Shown piece after piece: positions 32,181 to 45,413 of a stretch of DNA of 64,000 nucleotides. The translations under genes were made by a program, and so were the position numbers. Under the pieces are notes generated by a model, which worked only from the letters and a program-made list of their open reading frames with translations, did no database searches and was not told the origin of the DNA. The stretch is from Coprinus comatus. Its lineage: Eukaryota > Basidiomycota > Agaricomycetes > Agaricales > Agaricaceae. Location: positions 186,001-250,000 of the forward strand of contig JAWPGT010000024.1 of NCBI GenBank assembly GCA_034638255.1, written 5' to 3'. Every line of letters starts with the position of its first letter. The stretch's first letter is position 1.

Positions 32181-33830
32181 GTGTACTATGGAACATCTGT
32201 AATTGAATGTGTACGCACACCATCTCAACAACAGCCACGAAAAACAATCACCGTGATCAAGACTTCGGAACCTCAAAAAGCTCCGAACCCTTTATCCCTT
32301 TTAAGACCCGTTAACCGAATTGGAAGAGTTGCTAAAGTTGTAGGGAGGGTTGTTAGGAAGTTTGACACGAGAGCAGTTTTGGTTGATCAAATATGTACAT
32401 GATTAATGGGACATCGTACTTTATTTGTTTGACTCATTTAAGACAGCTGCTTCAAATCTTGGCAAACAGTTGAAATATTGGAAGATTGTGAAGAGCGTAC
32501 ATGAGACGTGTTATTCAAGACCCGGACCTTTTTCTATTCCTTCTCATGTACCTCAAGAACCGCATAATGAGAATGAGAGAACACCCAAAAAAGGTGGTGC
32601 TTGCACAAGCGGAGTGGCGTATCAACCGCCTTCGCCATCTGCGGTTATTCCATCAAGTCATGGAACGGTTGCGGCCTCTAGTCCAATGACAAGTCCTGCT
32701 AAACCCAAACCCATCTTCCAGGTAAATCCTCTCCCACACCTTTACTTTAAGATACTGACTACTTCTTTCTTTCTTTGTTAACTACAGTCACCCCCTAAGC
32801 TACGACATCCTTCACCACTACATTCCCATAATATAACGGCTACTACATTTCGATTCAATGTCAAACATTTCGTCAGTAATGTTCCTGATGACTTGTTTTC
32901 GGATACCGAGTACGACAACGGTGATGACGATTGGAACGGTAACGGTGATGGTGACATGAACTTTCTCCCAAGTAATCAGTTGGCTCGAAATATGTCTCTG
33001 ACGCCCTCAAAAGCATCAACATCAAATTAAAACCAACATTAATGTCAAGTCGATACGGACATGGATTTGAACACGATAACGATTTGACTCCTCGACCGAA
33101 AAATAAACATTGTATTCCTAAACCAACCACAAAGACGAAGGATGGTCAAAAGATGTATACTCACATTATCTCTTATGGCGAAACGAGTGGTTAAACAAAA
33201 AGCTCAACATATGATTAAATAACAAGAAGAGCAAGGAACTGTTGATACAAATTCAAGTTCAAGATCTACGAAGGCCTCCTCGTCCTCTTTCTCGTTGACA
33301 TCTTCATCTTCATCGAAATACCAATCATCGTCTTCCTTATTCAAAATTAGCAAAGCATCACTTGCCTCGAAGAAAAAACGATTATTCCAATATGCGATTT
33401 GTGAATTACGGAGAGATGGAAGTATTAGTTTGTGGGAAGGACCTAAAAGAAAGTGTCTTTTACCAAATTCTACTAGTGCTAATGGTGCTAGTATATTATG
33501 GAAATTCAATTCCACAACAATGTCAATGGCGAATACAAATACGCCGTTATTCAGTAATGCTACTTCAAGCACCACTACGCCGAAGAGTATATTCAACAAA
33601 GATGTTAATATGGAAATAGAAGATTTATCTGAACCGGAATCAGATGAAGAAGCGTATCTATTAACGAAACCTGAAATATTATCAACATCGATGGACAGTG
33701 CATTAGAAGGATTAAAAGAAAAAGAAGGACATGAATTGGTAACGAAAGTGGGTAGAAGGAAAAAAGAATTGAGAGGTGTTGGGTGGACTAAAGAAGAGAT
33801 TTTGGCATATATGAAAAGAAATGATAGGTA
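32181..33830 (+). pseudogene. degraded unrecognised gene
   Basis: Pieces in different frames read as one old gene: SLLRPVNRIGRVAKVVGRVVRKF, a middle Ser/Pro-rich segment with an intron near 32720-32788 (GTAAAT...ACAG), VKHFVSNVPDDLFSDTEYDN, then after several stops (33026-33225) RLFQYAICELRRDGSISLWEGPKRK and an acidic stretch MEIEDLSEPESDEEAYL, GWTKEEILAYMKR. I do not recognise the family. The stops near 33030, 33095 and 33220 support a pseudogene. Confidence 0.5.
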
Positions 33831-33865
33831 TTCTTTGGCATGCTCAGAATCTACTTTTGACTTGA

Positions 33866-34297
33866 ATATCTCTCCCTTTCAGACGCCACTGTCCTCACTT
33901 TTCTTTCTCCCTTATGTTCCGCACTTTCTGGAGCCCTGTTTTTAGGAGAAAAGTTGAGCTGTAGACAAGCTGTTGCTGGGCGTAAGTCTCTATCTCTTTC
34001 ATCTACATCATTCAAATACATGCTAATTGCGAATTTTATCAACAGTTTTTAGTCTTTTTGGCATTATACTTATTGCTTGTCCACCTTTCTTATTCGGTCG
34101 TGGAGGCGATTCTGTTACTATTCCACATTTGTGTGCGGGACTTCGACTTCTTCATGAGGTTAATGCCGAAAAACGGGTGCTTGCTGTCTTGTACGTGCAC
34201 TATAATGTTATTACTCTTTCAAAGTGTCCCGCTTATTGGATTGCTGGGTGCTACTGGTGCCTGTAAGTCTTTCCAATCCATATATTTGGTTTTGTAG
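33866..34297 (+). pseudogene. fragment of an EamA/drug-metabolite transporter
   Basis: Exon SDATVLTFLSPLCSALSGAL then FLGEKLSCRQAVAG, an intron (33981-34046, GTAAGT...CAACAG), then FSLFGIILIACPPFLFGRG and later, in a shifted frame, LIGLLGATGAC. These are the hallmarks of the second half of an EamA-domain membrane transporter. Only about 100 codons remain and the frame breaks, so it is a remnant. The 5' part is missing. Confidence 0.72.
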
Positions 34298-34648
34298 CTC
34301 AGGTATTGTACATTCAAGGTATCATCCCAACTCCTTCCTTTATATTTGAACTCGTACACTACATTTATCCAAGGAGTCGGTATGATTCGAGAAAGAAAAA
34401 CCTAAATTCCATCGTCTTCTCAGGTACTAGTTATTGGTATCAAAGAGTTATTCTGGGGGCTGCTTAACTTCCCCAGTGGCTCGGAGGCTAGCTTTTGAGC
34501 TGCCAGTTCACCAAGGCTAGTATTGATATTCCGAGATTGAAAAAATCTTTACCATTGGTCAGATCTCAGGCCTCAGGTGTCAGTTGATAAGAAGCAATAA
34601 TATTGGTAGCAAAAGTAAAAAATATTATCAAAATAAAAATATAATCAA
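34298..34648. other. spacer, no feature seen
   Basis: Unique AT-rich DNA up to about 34,640, where the NLR module 2 homology starts. Nothing recognisable. Confidence 0.4.
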
Positions 34649-37600
34649 TCATTCCTTGTTGTATGGAATAAGCACATCCCAATTATTACAACGCCCACTT
34701 CTATCAGGTATATGCAGATATCTTGGTAGATAGATATAACATGAGTTCTCTGAGCCCACAAATTTCCCAATGTGACTGAGTGTCTGACTCTTATCTTCCC
34801 AACTTTGTTTAAGAATTGAGAAAAAGTGTACCATCTCCTCTGAGTCAGGATATCCACAAAGAAATTGGAATGGATCACAGTTTATTGAATCATACCAAGT
34901 TTGCTGTTCCAAGGTCATATTCTGCAATGACATGTCAGCCCTCCACACCAAACAACAACCAGGATGATTGGTTTTGTACACACATCGTATAACATGACTA
35001 TGCCATCCTCCACTGAAGTGAAGTCATATCGGTAAAACACAGCCTCTCTGGAAACATCAATTTTTTCCATTTTAATCTCCGAGACATCCATAAACACGCC
35101 GAAAAACTCAGGATCTTGTTCGCGAAAGTCCTTCACCTTTGTGAGTAAAGCAAAGAAAAATAGGTACATCAGTTTTTCCAGTGCTGAACTATAAATCTAT
35201 CTAAACACTCACAAAATTATAGACCAATTGCATGAATTCTATTTTCTGTTCAATTCCAACGCTCCACGTAGGTAAAAGCGAGAAATCAAAGTTATGGATA
35301 AAATTTCTTAGAGTAAAAAACATCGGGTGATCTTTATCGGCGACAGCAATGCAATGCATGTACCGAAAACAATGGCACAACATATCAAGTTTTGCCTTAA
35401 AGCACAAGTCAGGCTCTTCAAATGTAGTGGTTAGTTTGATGTTATCCGCATTAAATTGTCCATCTGGATCTAATGAACGCGTGAATATAAGAGAAACAAT
35501 TTAAACTTCATGGTGACTTGAAATTTGATCAGTAACTCACCGTCCATGACTTCATGCAGGATCCGATGACAACACGAGTCATGTTCTTTGCTTGCGCTGT
35601 CGCGTCCAATGGAAAATGGGCCAGAGCGAGATTCATCCTCGAGATAGTCCACAAAAGACTTATGTTCAACTTGAGGTAAGTTGTTGGACTTGGGCTCAAA
35701 CTTGGGGTAGTGCAGCACAGAATTCAACTTGTGAAGAGAACTGCGCATCTGATGCATCGGAAGTTGGATAAAGTTGCTCAGCTCACTATCATCTAGTTCA
35801 GAGAACAACCTATTTTGATACAATATTACAGACAGCATTCGTTTTGTGGTGGGCAAAATGTCATCTGGAACGGTGGACATGATAAAGGTGTAGAGAGCAT
35901 CCAGATCTGCAAAGGGATTTCGCTTTCTTTCCGAGTCCTTTTCGTTCCTCCTCGCGTTCTCAATACCGTCAATGACCTGGTTCAAGAGTGTAACGGGGTC
36001 CTGATAGTCCACATCATCAATGAACTTCATCACTGTGGAAGCAAAAGCAAAAAGACCACCGGCATAACTGGCAATCGTCAGGAACTGAGTCTCTGTTGGC
36101 CATTGATGCGGATTGAGAACGGAATGAGAATTCCTATCGCGAATTTCTTCAAATTCAGATCGTAGGTACCGTTCAACATCAGCGCATGATTCATCCGAGT
36201 CAACCTCGATCTCGTCCATGTCATAAGTTGGTAATATCTTCGGGCGAGTAAACATGGCTTCTATGTGTGATTCGGGACGACTGCTGACAAGCCAAAGGGT
36301 AGGGGCAGTATGATGATCGGATACAAATGTGGAAATGAGTTCAATGATTTCACATTGCGCTTTCTCCCCTTTGCACTCGTCAAGTCCATCTAAGATGATG
36401 ACGATTGGTTGAGTATCAGTGTGCAACTTCATATGAACAAATGGTTGGGTGATAAAGTGGAAGAACTGGATTTTCATTGATCGTTCAGGAAGAATGGGAT
36501 CTTCATTGAGCTTCGACAATAGATACTGTCGGTATGGCGGACAACGCGCATATAGTTGGTAAGCGATGGTGGTGAAGAGTCGGTTAGGGTCACTACGACC
36601 TCCAGTTGAGTCAGATCTCCAGAAAAAAAATGCTGCTCCTAGCTTCGCAGCTGGAGGAGAGAATATGGATTCTGCGATTGATTGCAGAACAGCAGATTTG
36701 CCAACACCTGCCGGTCCTTTCACCCAAAAGAACGGTTTCTGTCCACATCCACGATTTTGAATCCATTCACGTAATCGTCCCCGAAGACGAACTCGGGTGT
36801 TGGGATGGCATCTAGGAGGCGGGTTACGTTCTGAAGAATCCACGTCAGCACCGGGAACAGTATATTTGAGCAGCATCTTCAAAGCTTAGGAATGTTGAGT
36901 GTCAGAACTTGTGTAGTAACCGCAGTTTCCATATTACTTACTCCTGTTATCGGTATCGGGTGTTTGTTGGTAATTATTCGATACCATTGTTGGGTTATTT
37001 ATTACAAAGTCGTGAGGTTGAGTGAAGAAGGTATTCGAAGGGGGGAGACTGGAATTGGACGTGTTGGATAGTTGACCAGGTTCAGTGGTAGCAAGTGGGA
37101 GGCAGTCTCTTGCGTTTTGTTGGTTTCCCAGCACTAGAACCAATTATCACAATCCTGAGCTTAATACGAAATCAAACTGACTTACTCATCGAAGTAGTTT
37201 CGGGCATCTGGGACTCATTGGACTCAGGCTGTGCTTCGGAGGGAGCTACTACCGGCTGACTGTTTGGTATTAGCTCTCCAGAATTTCCTACAGACAACGA
37301 TGACATGACATTGGAGGAAAAGGAAACAGTTGCTATGAGTATGTATGAGCCAATGAAAGATGGGCTAGACTCACTGTATTGTGTACTCATACCCCCCGTT
37401 GAACCCAACCTCAAGTGGTAATCATCAGAAACAGTGGGAATATCTTTTGTCGCATAAATTGGTTGGATGATTGTCAACGAAAATGAAGCAAGTAGATGAG
37501 GCTGTGGACGGCTGCTGATAATCCAAAGGAAGGGTGAGAAAAGGTGGTGCTGCACGAAAGACGAAATAAGTGCAATGATCTGGCATTGATCTTGTTCACT

Positions 37601-38255
37601 TCGACATTCATCCAGTCCACCAATGAGTATGATAATGGGAATTGTGGTGTCTATTCGTCCTGTGACAAATGGTTGGACTATGATGCGATTGAATTGTGTT
37701 TGAATCGGTTGTTCAGAGAACCTAGGATCTTTGTTCAATTCGGAAGTGAGATACGTGTGATACGAAGGGAAATAGGTGCCCAGTTGGCCAGCGATTGTGA
37801 TAAAAAGTTGTCGAGAGTCGCTGCACTCTTCTCTTGAAAAGAAGAATGATGCTCCTCGGAACCTTCCAGAGTGAGTGATTGAAGTTGAAATAGCCCGCAT
37901 AATATCAGGTTTCCCCACACCGGCTGGGCCTTTCAGCCAAAGGAATGGCGTCCTGGAACGTACATATGGGTTGTTGATCCAGTTTAAAGTCCACCGTAGC
38001 AACGATTGATCATGTTCCGGGAAGTTGGAGTTCGTGCCTGGGGCTACGTGGTTAAGAGGGGTAATGTAGTAGCATTGGTGTAGACAGAAGATGCTTACTT
38101 GGTGAGTAGCTGGTGTATGAAAGAGAGGAACCATTGCTTGCTTGATGTAAAGCATTGTTTTCATTCCCTAGCCGAGGTTCACCACTAAACATGTGCGAAC
38201 GCTGAGGCGTGTCACAGCCATGAGCGAGACTCCGGTCGTAGTATGGTAGAGCCAT
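34649..38255 (-). CDS. double-NACHT STAND (NLR-like) protein, copy 2
   Basis: ATG at 38255 (MALPYYDRSLAHG). An intron at about 38038-38098 joins a leader to the first NACHT: WLKGPAGVGKPD (P-loop Ser/Thr replaced by Pro), IPIIILIGGLDEC, FLWIISSRPQPHL. After introns near 37290-37377 and 37144-37186 comes a linker typical for fungal NLR N-termini (HDFVINNPTMVSNNYQ). An intron near 36886-36940 then leads to the second NACHT (TLKMLLKYTVPGADVDSSERNPPP, Walker A GPAGVGKS, Walker B IVIILDGLDEC). Every junction keeps phase, so I model one protein of about 1,050 residues with two NACHT domains. The alternative is two genes, the second starting near 36877. The last exon (34649-34920) ends IPYNKE like its sisters. 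Confidence 0.78.
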
Positions 38256-38478
38256 GTAATAATCCCGTTAACAGAGTGGCCAAAGCTGAGAAGTGGAAGA
38301 CCGACCTATGAGGCTACGAAGTGAACATGAGGCATGGTGCTGTGTCTGTTTGGCCCATTTAATTTAACGAGGTAAACACATTACACATGTGACCTCTTAC
38401 CTCTGAAACGCCTTCACTCAACCCAGCGATTTACGGGGAGGCTTGTTCTTGACCCAGCTCGTCTAATCTGAAGAAGCC
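38256..38478. other. junction of NLR module 2 and the RAD52 remnant
   Basis: The module homology (GAGAAGTGGAAGACCGACCT) ends near 38,310; unique DNA then runs into RAD52 sequence without its first exons. Confidence 0.5.
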
Positions 38479-40353
38479 ATGGGCATTTGCGCACTGTTTG
38501 GTTTGATCTCATCTGGTCTCACTACCGATTTTATCGAGAAGAATGATTCTTCTGGCAGATATAATGTTGGCGTAATGGCTATTATAAGAGTTTCGCTGAG
38601 GGATGGAGTGTATCACGAGGATATTGTGTACGGAATGTTGGAGAACAGTAAGAGTCAAGGTCAGGCTTTGGATAAGGTATGATTATTATTTTCTTCTGGG
38701 TCAAACGGAGTGCTGAATATTACGTAGTGTAAGAAAGAGGCGGTCACGGATGGCCTCAAATGTGCGTTGAGGAACTTTGGAAAGCTCATGGGCAATTGTC
38801 TATACGATAAAGCATATGCACAGGAAATCGTCAAGATGAAGGTTCCTCCGGTAAGATAAACCTTCGTGCCTTCTCTGAGTAGTTTTTCAACCTTCGTGTT
38901 ACATAGGCCAAGTTTGATAAAAGTGACCTTCTTTGAAGAAAAGAATTCGCAGAACCTGAAGAGACAAAGCCTACAATTCCTCCCCAACCTGCAATCAATA
39001 ACAACTCTCGACACCTGTACCGCCTTTCAATTCTTCTAATACATCATCAACTACTGCTCGTCAACCACAATCTAATGCAAATGCTTTAACATCACGCGTG
39101 CCACAAAACTCTGCTACGAATATGCGTTCATCAATCCCAACACTTCTATGAATAATTTAAACATATCTATATCCAAACCTTCTGGTTCTAACCCAACCAA
39201 AACACTCGTTCCAATCAACCTCAACTCCGACCTCTGCAAAATCACCATGTTTCATTTGCTCAATCATCGCCATCCACTTCTACCTCTCATCCGAATCGTA
39301 CAGAAATACTCGTTGCTCAGACAAAATGTACTACATTGAAAGCAGAACAAGAAGATAGCTTTGATTTCGGTGATGATGACGCATTTTTCGCAGCTTTGGA
39401 TATGAGAGAAGCAGATCTTGGAAGACCACTTGAAACGGAAACTGATACCGACCTTGGACAACCTATAGTATTTGATGAAACTTTTGACACAATTCGGAGT
39501 GGTGACAGGTGTAGTGTGATTAACGATTCAATATCAATGGCGAATATTTCTACTGTTGTAGATAAATCGAAAGATCAAGCTGCTATTAATAAGGCTGCTA
39601 GGTTACAAAGATTACAACAACAGATTAGGGGTACGAGTTTGACTATGGATGATGAAGATGGTATGGATCAATCGATTTTGCCAGAGGAATTGACGATGAA
39701 TAAGACCCAATCGAATTCAAATTCGAAGAATCCTCGATCGTTTCAAATGTCAACTATTGGTCAACGTCAAGTAACATCCACTTCGAATGTGAACATGCAA
39801 AGGAATCAAAACCAAAATCAAAATCAGAGACAACAACAACAACAGGATAGAGATCAGAACCAGAATCCGAATACCACTCCTTCAAATTCTAATGATAAAT
39901 CGAATGGTGGTATTGGTAACGGAAATGGGAATGGGAAGAGACCACTTACACCTTCTATGGGTGGTTTTCATTTTCCTCCTGGAATGGTATGAATATTTCT
40001 CTTCTTTTCTTTTAACAATATATGTGTGTTACGGTTTGACGAAGTTGAAATATGCTTACAAATTTTTTGTTTGTTAATAGAATCCGTTACAAACGCAAAA
40101 TCTTAATGGTAATGGTACTTTGAATCGGTCAAATGGAATCAAGAGACCTGCGGATGCTATGACTTGCTCTGATGGTATTACAGCTCCTGGTTCCGGTCTC
40201 GGTCTTGGTAATGGTAACGGTCTTGGTAATGGGTATAGAGGTTCGAGACCTGGAATGGGATTACAACAAGGTGCTCAACCTATTATTAGAAGAGAACCGT
40301 TTGCGCCGTTGGAAGTTGGTGAAGGTGGGGATGTGAAGAGAATTAGACGATGA
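38479..40353 (+). pseudogene. RAD52: 5'-truncated RAD52 (Rad22-like) copy
   Basis: Homologous-recombination mediator remnant. The conserved DNA-binding core is clear: LTTDFIEKNDSSGRYNVGV, RVSLRDGVYHEDIVYGMLEN and QGQALDK, an intron (38677-38727), [20 protein letters not shown] and [21 protein letters not shown], an intron (38850-38907), then AKFDKSDLL followed by an in-frame TGA. The start of the domain (about the first 80 residues of the family) is absent; the residues before LTTDF do not match. After further frame changes the C-terminal half (39336-40353) reads DSFDFGDDDAFFAALDMRE, then Gln/Asn-rich and Gly/Asn-rich runs and a tail RREPFAPLEVGEGGDVKRIR. Likely a pseudogene; a functional copy should exist elsewhere. 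Confidence 0.85.
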
Positions 40354-40783
40354 TAAATGGTGATAATGATGATGATGACTTGGAGAGGAGAGCAAGCTTT
40401 TGTCGTTGGTGATGTTTTTTTTATTGGTTATATTTATTGTTGCTAGTTGGATTCAAGTTGTTTGTTTTGTTAAGATTTTTATGTTATATGAGCTTCAAGT
40501 TTGTATTTCTATTCTCTTTGCATTTGGAACAGGTTGAAATTAAATTATATTAAGTTATGAAGGCACAAATATGGCATTCAAAGGATGACCCTGGGTCCAA
40601 GACAAAAACCGGTGGAGATTGTGTGGAGAGCCTTACTGGTGGAGGATAATCACAACCTGGGAGTCGGTGGGTTAACTGGAATGTTTATGACTCAAGGGAA
40701 AGCTTGGAATTTTTGGATACAAAGTCATAGGCATCCCCGACTTGGAACAGAAATAATGGTAGAAAAGTAAAATTGTCAATTAA

Positions 40784-43700
40784 TTATTCCTTGTTGTACG
40801 GAATTAACACATGCCAAGGATCACAGCACTTTCTTCCTCCATAGGATATACACAGATATTGTGGTAGATAGATATAACATGAGTCCCCTGAGCCCACAAA
40901 TTTCCCAACTCGACCGAGTGTCCGACTCTTATCTACCCAACTTTGTTTAAGAATTGAGAAAAAGTGTACCATCTCCTCTGAGTCAGGGTATCCACAAAAA
41001 TAATCTGATTCATTACAGCTTATTGAATCATACCAAGTTCGTTGTTCCAAGGTCATATCCTACAATGACATGTCAGCCCTCCAAGCCAAACAACAACCAG
41101 GATGATTGGTTTTGTACACACATCGTATAACATGACTATGCCATCCTCCACTGAAGTGAGGTCATATCCGTAAAACACAGCCTCTCTGGAAACATCAATT
41201 TTTTCCATTTTAATCTCCGAGACATCCATAAACACGCCGAAAAACTCAGGATCTTGTTTGCGAAAGTCCTTCACCTTTGTGAGTAAAGCAAAGAAAAATA
41301 AGTACATCAGTTTATCCAGTGCTGAACTATAAACCTATCTAAACACTCACCATATTATAGACGAAATTGATGAAATCCATTTTCTGTTCATTTCCAATGC
41401 TCCGCATAGGTAAAACCGAAAAATCAATGATCGGGATAAAATTTCTTAGAGTAGAATAGGACGGGTGATCTTTATCTTTGTAATGACTGTAATACATGCC
41501 GTGCAAACAGTCATATAACATACCAAATTTTTCCTCCAAGCACGAGTCTGGCTCTTCAAATACAGTTGCTAGTTTGATGTTATCCACTTTAAATTGTCCA
41601 TCTGTATATAATGAACGCATGAGTAAAAGAAACAATTCAAACTTCATGGTGACTTGAAATTTGATCAATAACTCACCGTCCATGACTTCATGCAGGATCC
41701 GATGATAATACGAGTCATATTCTTTGCGTGCGCTGTCGCGTGGAATGAAAAATGGGCCAGAACGACATTCGTCCTCTAGATAGTCCTTAAAAGACTTATG
41801 TTCAACTTTAGGTAAGTTGTTGTACTCGGACTCGGACTCGGACTCGGACTCGGCGAAGTGTAGCACGGAATTCAACTTGTGAAGAGAACTGCGTATTTGA
41901 TGTATTGGAAGTTGCAGAAAGTTGCTCAGATAAAAATGATTTGGTTCATGGAACAAGCCTAGATGCAATATTATAGACAGCATTCGTTTTGTGGTGGGTA
42001 AGATATCGGCCGGAATGGTGGACATGATAAAATTATAGAGAGCATCCAGATCTGCAAAGGGGTTTCGCTTTCTTTCCGAGTCCTTTTGGTTCCTCCTCGC
42101 ATTCTCAATACCGTCAATTACTTCGTTCAAGAGTGTCACGGGGTCCCGATAGTCCACATCATCAATGAACTTCATCACTGTGGAAGCAAAAGCAAAAAGA
42201 CCACCGGCATAACTGGCAATCTTCAGGAACTGAGTCTCTGTTGGCCATTGACGCGAATTGGGCATAGAACATGAATTCCTACGACGAATATCTGCGAATC
42301 CAGATCGTAGATACCGTTCAACATCAGCGCATGATTCATCCGAGTCGATCTCAATCTCGTCCATATCGTAAGTTGGCAATACCTCCGGGAGTGCAAATAC
42401 GTCTTCTATGTGTGATTCGGGACGACTGCTGACAAGCCAAAGGAGAGGAGCAGCTGGATGGTCGGACACAAATGTGGAAATGAGTTCAATGATTTCACAT
42501 TGCGCTTTCTCCCCTTTGCACTCGTCGAGTCCATCTAAGATGATGATGATTGGTTGAGTATCAGTGTGCAACTTCATATGAATAAAGGGTTGGGTGATAA
42601 AGTGGAAGATCTGGGTTTTCATTGATCGTTCAGGAAGATTGGGATCTTCATTGAGCTTTGACAACAAATATTGTCGGTATGGCGAGTAACGCGCATATAG
42701 TTGGTAAGCGATGGTGGTGAAGAGTCGGTTAGAGTCACTACGACCTCCAGTTGAGTCAGATCTCCAGAAAAAAAATGCTGCTCCTGGCTTCATAGCTGTA
42801 GGAGAGAATATGGACTCTGCAATTGATTGTAGAACAGCAGATTTGCCAACACCTGCTGGTCCTTTCACCCAAAAGAACGGTTTCTGTCCACATCCACGAT
42901 TGAGAATCCATTCACGCAATCGTTCCCGAAGACGGACTCGGGTGTCAGGATGGCATCTAGGAGGCGGGTTACGTTCTGAGGAATCTACATCAGCACCGGG
43001 CACAGTATATTTCAGCAGCATCTTCAAAGCTTAGGAATGTTGGGTTTCAGAACTAATGTAGTAACGGCAGTTTTTGAGATTACTCACTCCTGTTATCGGT
43101 ATCAGGTGTTTGTTGATAATCATTCAATACCATTGTTGGGTTATTCATTACAAAGTCGTGACATTGAGGGAAGAAGGTATTCGAAGAGGGGACACTGGAA
43201 TTGGTCGTGTTGGATAGTTGACCAGGTTCAGTGGCAGCAAGTGGGAGGCAGTCTCTTGCGTTTTGTTGGTTTCCTAGTACTGAAACTAATTATTACAATA
43301 CTTTGCTTTAATACGAAATCAGATTGACTTACTCGTTGAAGTAGTTTCGGGGATCTCGGACTCGTTGGACTCAGGCTGTGCCTCGGAAGGAGCTATTACC
43401 AGCTGACTGTTTGATACTAACTCTCCAGGATTTTCTACTGGTAAACCATGTGGAGGAAAAAGAATTAATGGTGGTTATGAGTCTGTACGAGTTAATGAAA
43501 GATGGACCAGACTCACTATATTGTGTGCTCACGCTCGCGATTGAACCCAAGTGACCCAAGTGGTAATCATTAGAAACAGCAGGAATCTCTTTTGTCGCGT
43601 AAATTGGTTGGATGATTGGCAACGAAAACGAAGCAAGTAGATGCGGCTGCGGACGGCTGCTGATAATCCAAAGGAAGGGTGAGATCGGGTGGTGCTGCAC

Positions 43701-44400
43701 GAAAGACGAAATAAGTGCAATGATACAGCATTGATCTTGTTGATTTCGACATTCATCCAGTCTATCAATGAGTATGACAATGGGAAATGTGGTGTCTATC
43801 CGTCCTGTGACAAATGGTTGGACTATGACACGATTGAATTGAGTTTGAATTGGTTGTTCGGAGAGGCTGGGGTATTTGTTCAATTCGGAAGTGAAATACG
43901 TGTGATACGAAGGGAAATAGGTGCCCAGTTGGCCCGCGATCGTGATGAAAAGTTGTCGAGAGTCACTGCACTCTTCCCTTGCAAAGGAGAATGACGCTCC
44001 TGGGAACCTTCCAGAGTGAATGATTGAATTCGAAATAACCCGCATGATATCAGATTTCCCGACACCGGATGGGCCTTTCAGCCAAAGGAATGGCATCCTG
44101 GAACGTGTATATGCATTGTTGATCCAGTTTAAAGTCCACTGCAGCAACGATTGATTATGTTCAGGCAAGTTAGAGTTGATACCTGAGACTACGTAGTTGA
44201 GAGGGGTAATGCATTAGCATTGGTGTAGACAAAGGATACTTACTTGAAGGGTAACTGGCGTATGAAAGAGAGGATCCACTACTCGCTTGATGTAAAGAAT
44301 TGTTTTCATTTCCTAGCTGAGGTTCACTACTAAACATGTGCGAACGCTGAGGCGTGTCATGGCCTTGAGAAAGACTCCGGTCGTAGTATGGTAGAGCCAT
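40784..44400 (-). CDS. double-NACHT STAND (NLR-like) protein, copy 3
   Basis: Best-preserved copy. ATG at 44400 (MALPYYDRSLSQG). NACHT-A in 43371-44168: WLKGPSGVGKSD, IVILIDRLDEC (D then R where sisters have G), FLWIISSRPQPHL. NACHT-B in 41339-43027: NPPPRCHPDTR, GPAGVGKS, IIIILDGLDEC, LWLVSSRPESHIED. The intron before the C-terminal exons seen in the sisters is here read through, so exon B is longer (562 codons) and contains an ESESESESE run coded by a 6-bp repeat. C-terminal exons end at 40784 (IPYNKE). No disabling change was seen in either P-loop. No recognisable repeat sensor domain follows. Confidence 0.8.
41825..41854 (-). repeat. hexanucleotide microsatellite CTCGGA, coding
   Basis: Four to five copies of CTCGGA; codes alternating Glu-Ser in NLR copy 3 only. 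Copies 1 and 2 lack it, so it arose after duplication. Confidence 0.85.
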
Positions 44401-44644
44401 CTGATAATCCCGTTAACAGAGTGGTAAGAGGCTGAGAAGTGGAAGACCGACCTGTGAAGAGATCATGATGCTGTGCAGAATCTATCAATATTTCACACAG
44501 GAATTTCCTCACTCATAATCATGACAGTGCAGTCATGTACGAGATCATACGAATAGGCCGTGTCCGAGTCTTGACCAGTGTGCGTTCTTCCAGCGTTCTT
44601 CGACAGTAGCATGTCGCGTAGATCATTAAGCCCAGTCATGTGAC

Positions 44645-45413
44645 TCTAAATTACGTATGACACGACGGACAAAGTCTTGTCAAGTCACGCGTCAACATGT
44701 TTTGTCAAGTCACTTGTCACTCCCTTGTCCAGGCTCCTACCCTACCCCTCTCTGCGCATGTCGAAGCCAAACAGAGACAAGCTCTTTACGTAAACGTAGG
44801 CTCCGAGCGCAGCGAGGGGCTGGCACAAGTGTCTGCTTGGGCATCACCGAGCGGAGTTGATATGTCAGAGATCAATGAAAGATATATAAAATACTGACAT
44901 ATGTAGTAGATTACACGATATAGATAACACATATTTGTCACATCACTTCTCACCAATATGTATCTTATTCCACTGCAGAAATTTGTTTTGTAGTTACATT
45001 CTTTACTTTGAAGTAAAAACAAACCTCCTGAGATGATAGTGCACAGAGCTAATCCACAAGGGTGGACTTGTATGTGTCTTTCAAGTTTCACCTGATTCTC
45101 TTGTCCTAGCTTCTTTGAGTAGATGATCCATCACGAGAGGACACTTCGTAACAAAACTATCAACAAATTGCATGGAAGACACCTCCACTTCAAGAAAGAG
45201 ACGTTGGATGAAGCTTGCAAGGGAATTTTCGACTGCTGGAAGCATTTGACGAGTTTCTCTATTATAAAAGGGTCATTTAGAGCAATTGTAATACTTTCAT
45301 TGTTGCTCATTGTTGAGATGGTAGTGGTAGAGTTTAGAAAACATATTTTCAATAAATTTTGGCCTTTTATGCTACAACAGCTGTCGTGCTATCGAAGAAG
45401 TAAAGAATGTTTA
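44645..45413. other. spacer before copia 2
   Basis: No supported gene. A 26-bp segment at 44803-44828 (CCGAGCGCAGCGAGGGGCTG...) is repeated in inverted form at 51866-51891 across copia 2. A short ORF at 45123-45419 has a hydrophobic stretch but no family signal and runs into the LTR. Confidence 0.45.
45409..45413. repeat. target-site duplication GTTTA of copia 2, left
   Basis: GTTTA also follows the other LTR at 51737-51741. Confidence 0.92.

Larger units (their letters stand above)
40512..44644 (-). repeat. NLR repeat module 3
   Basis: Best-preserved copy of the unit shared with 27431-31548. The left border lies right after the RAD52 3' flank, the right border at CAGTCATGTGA. Confidence 0.8.
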
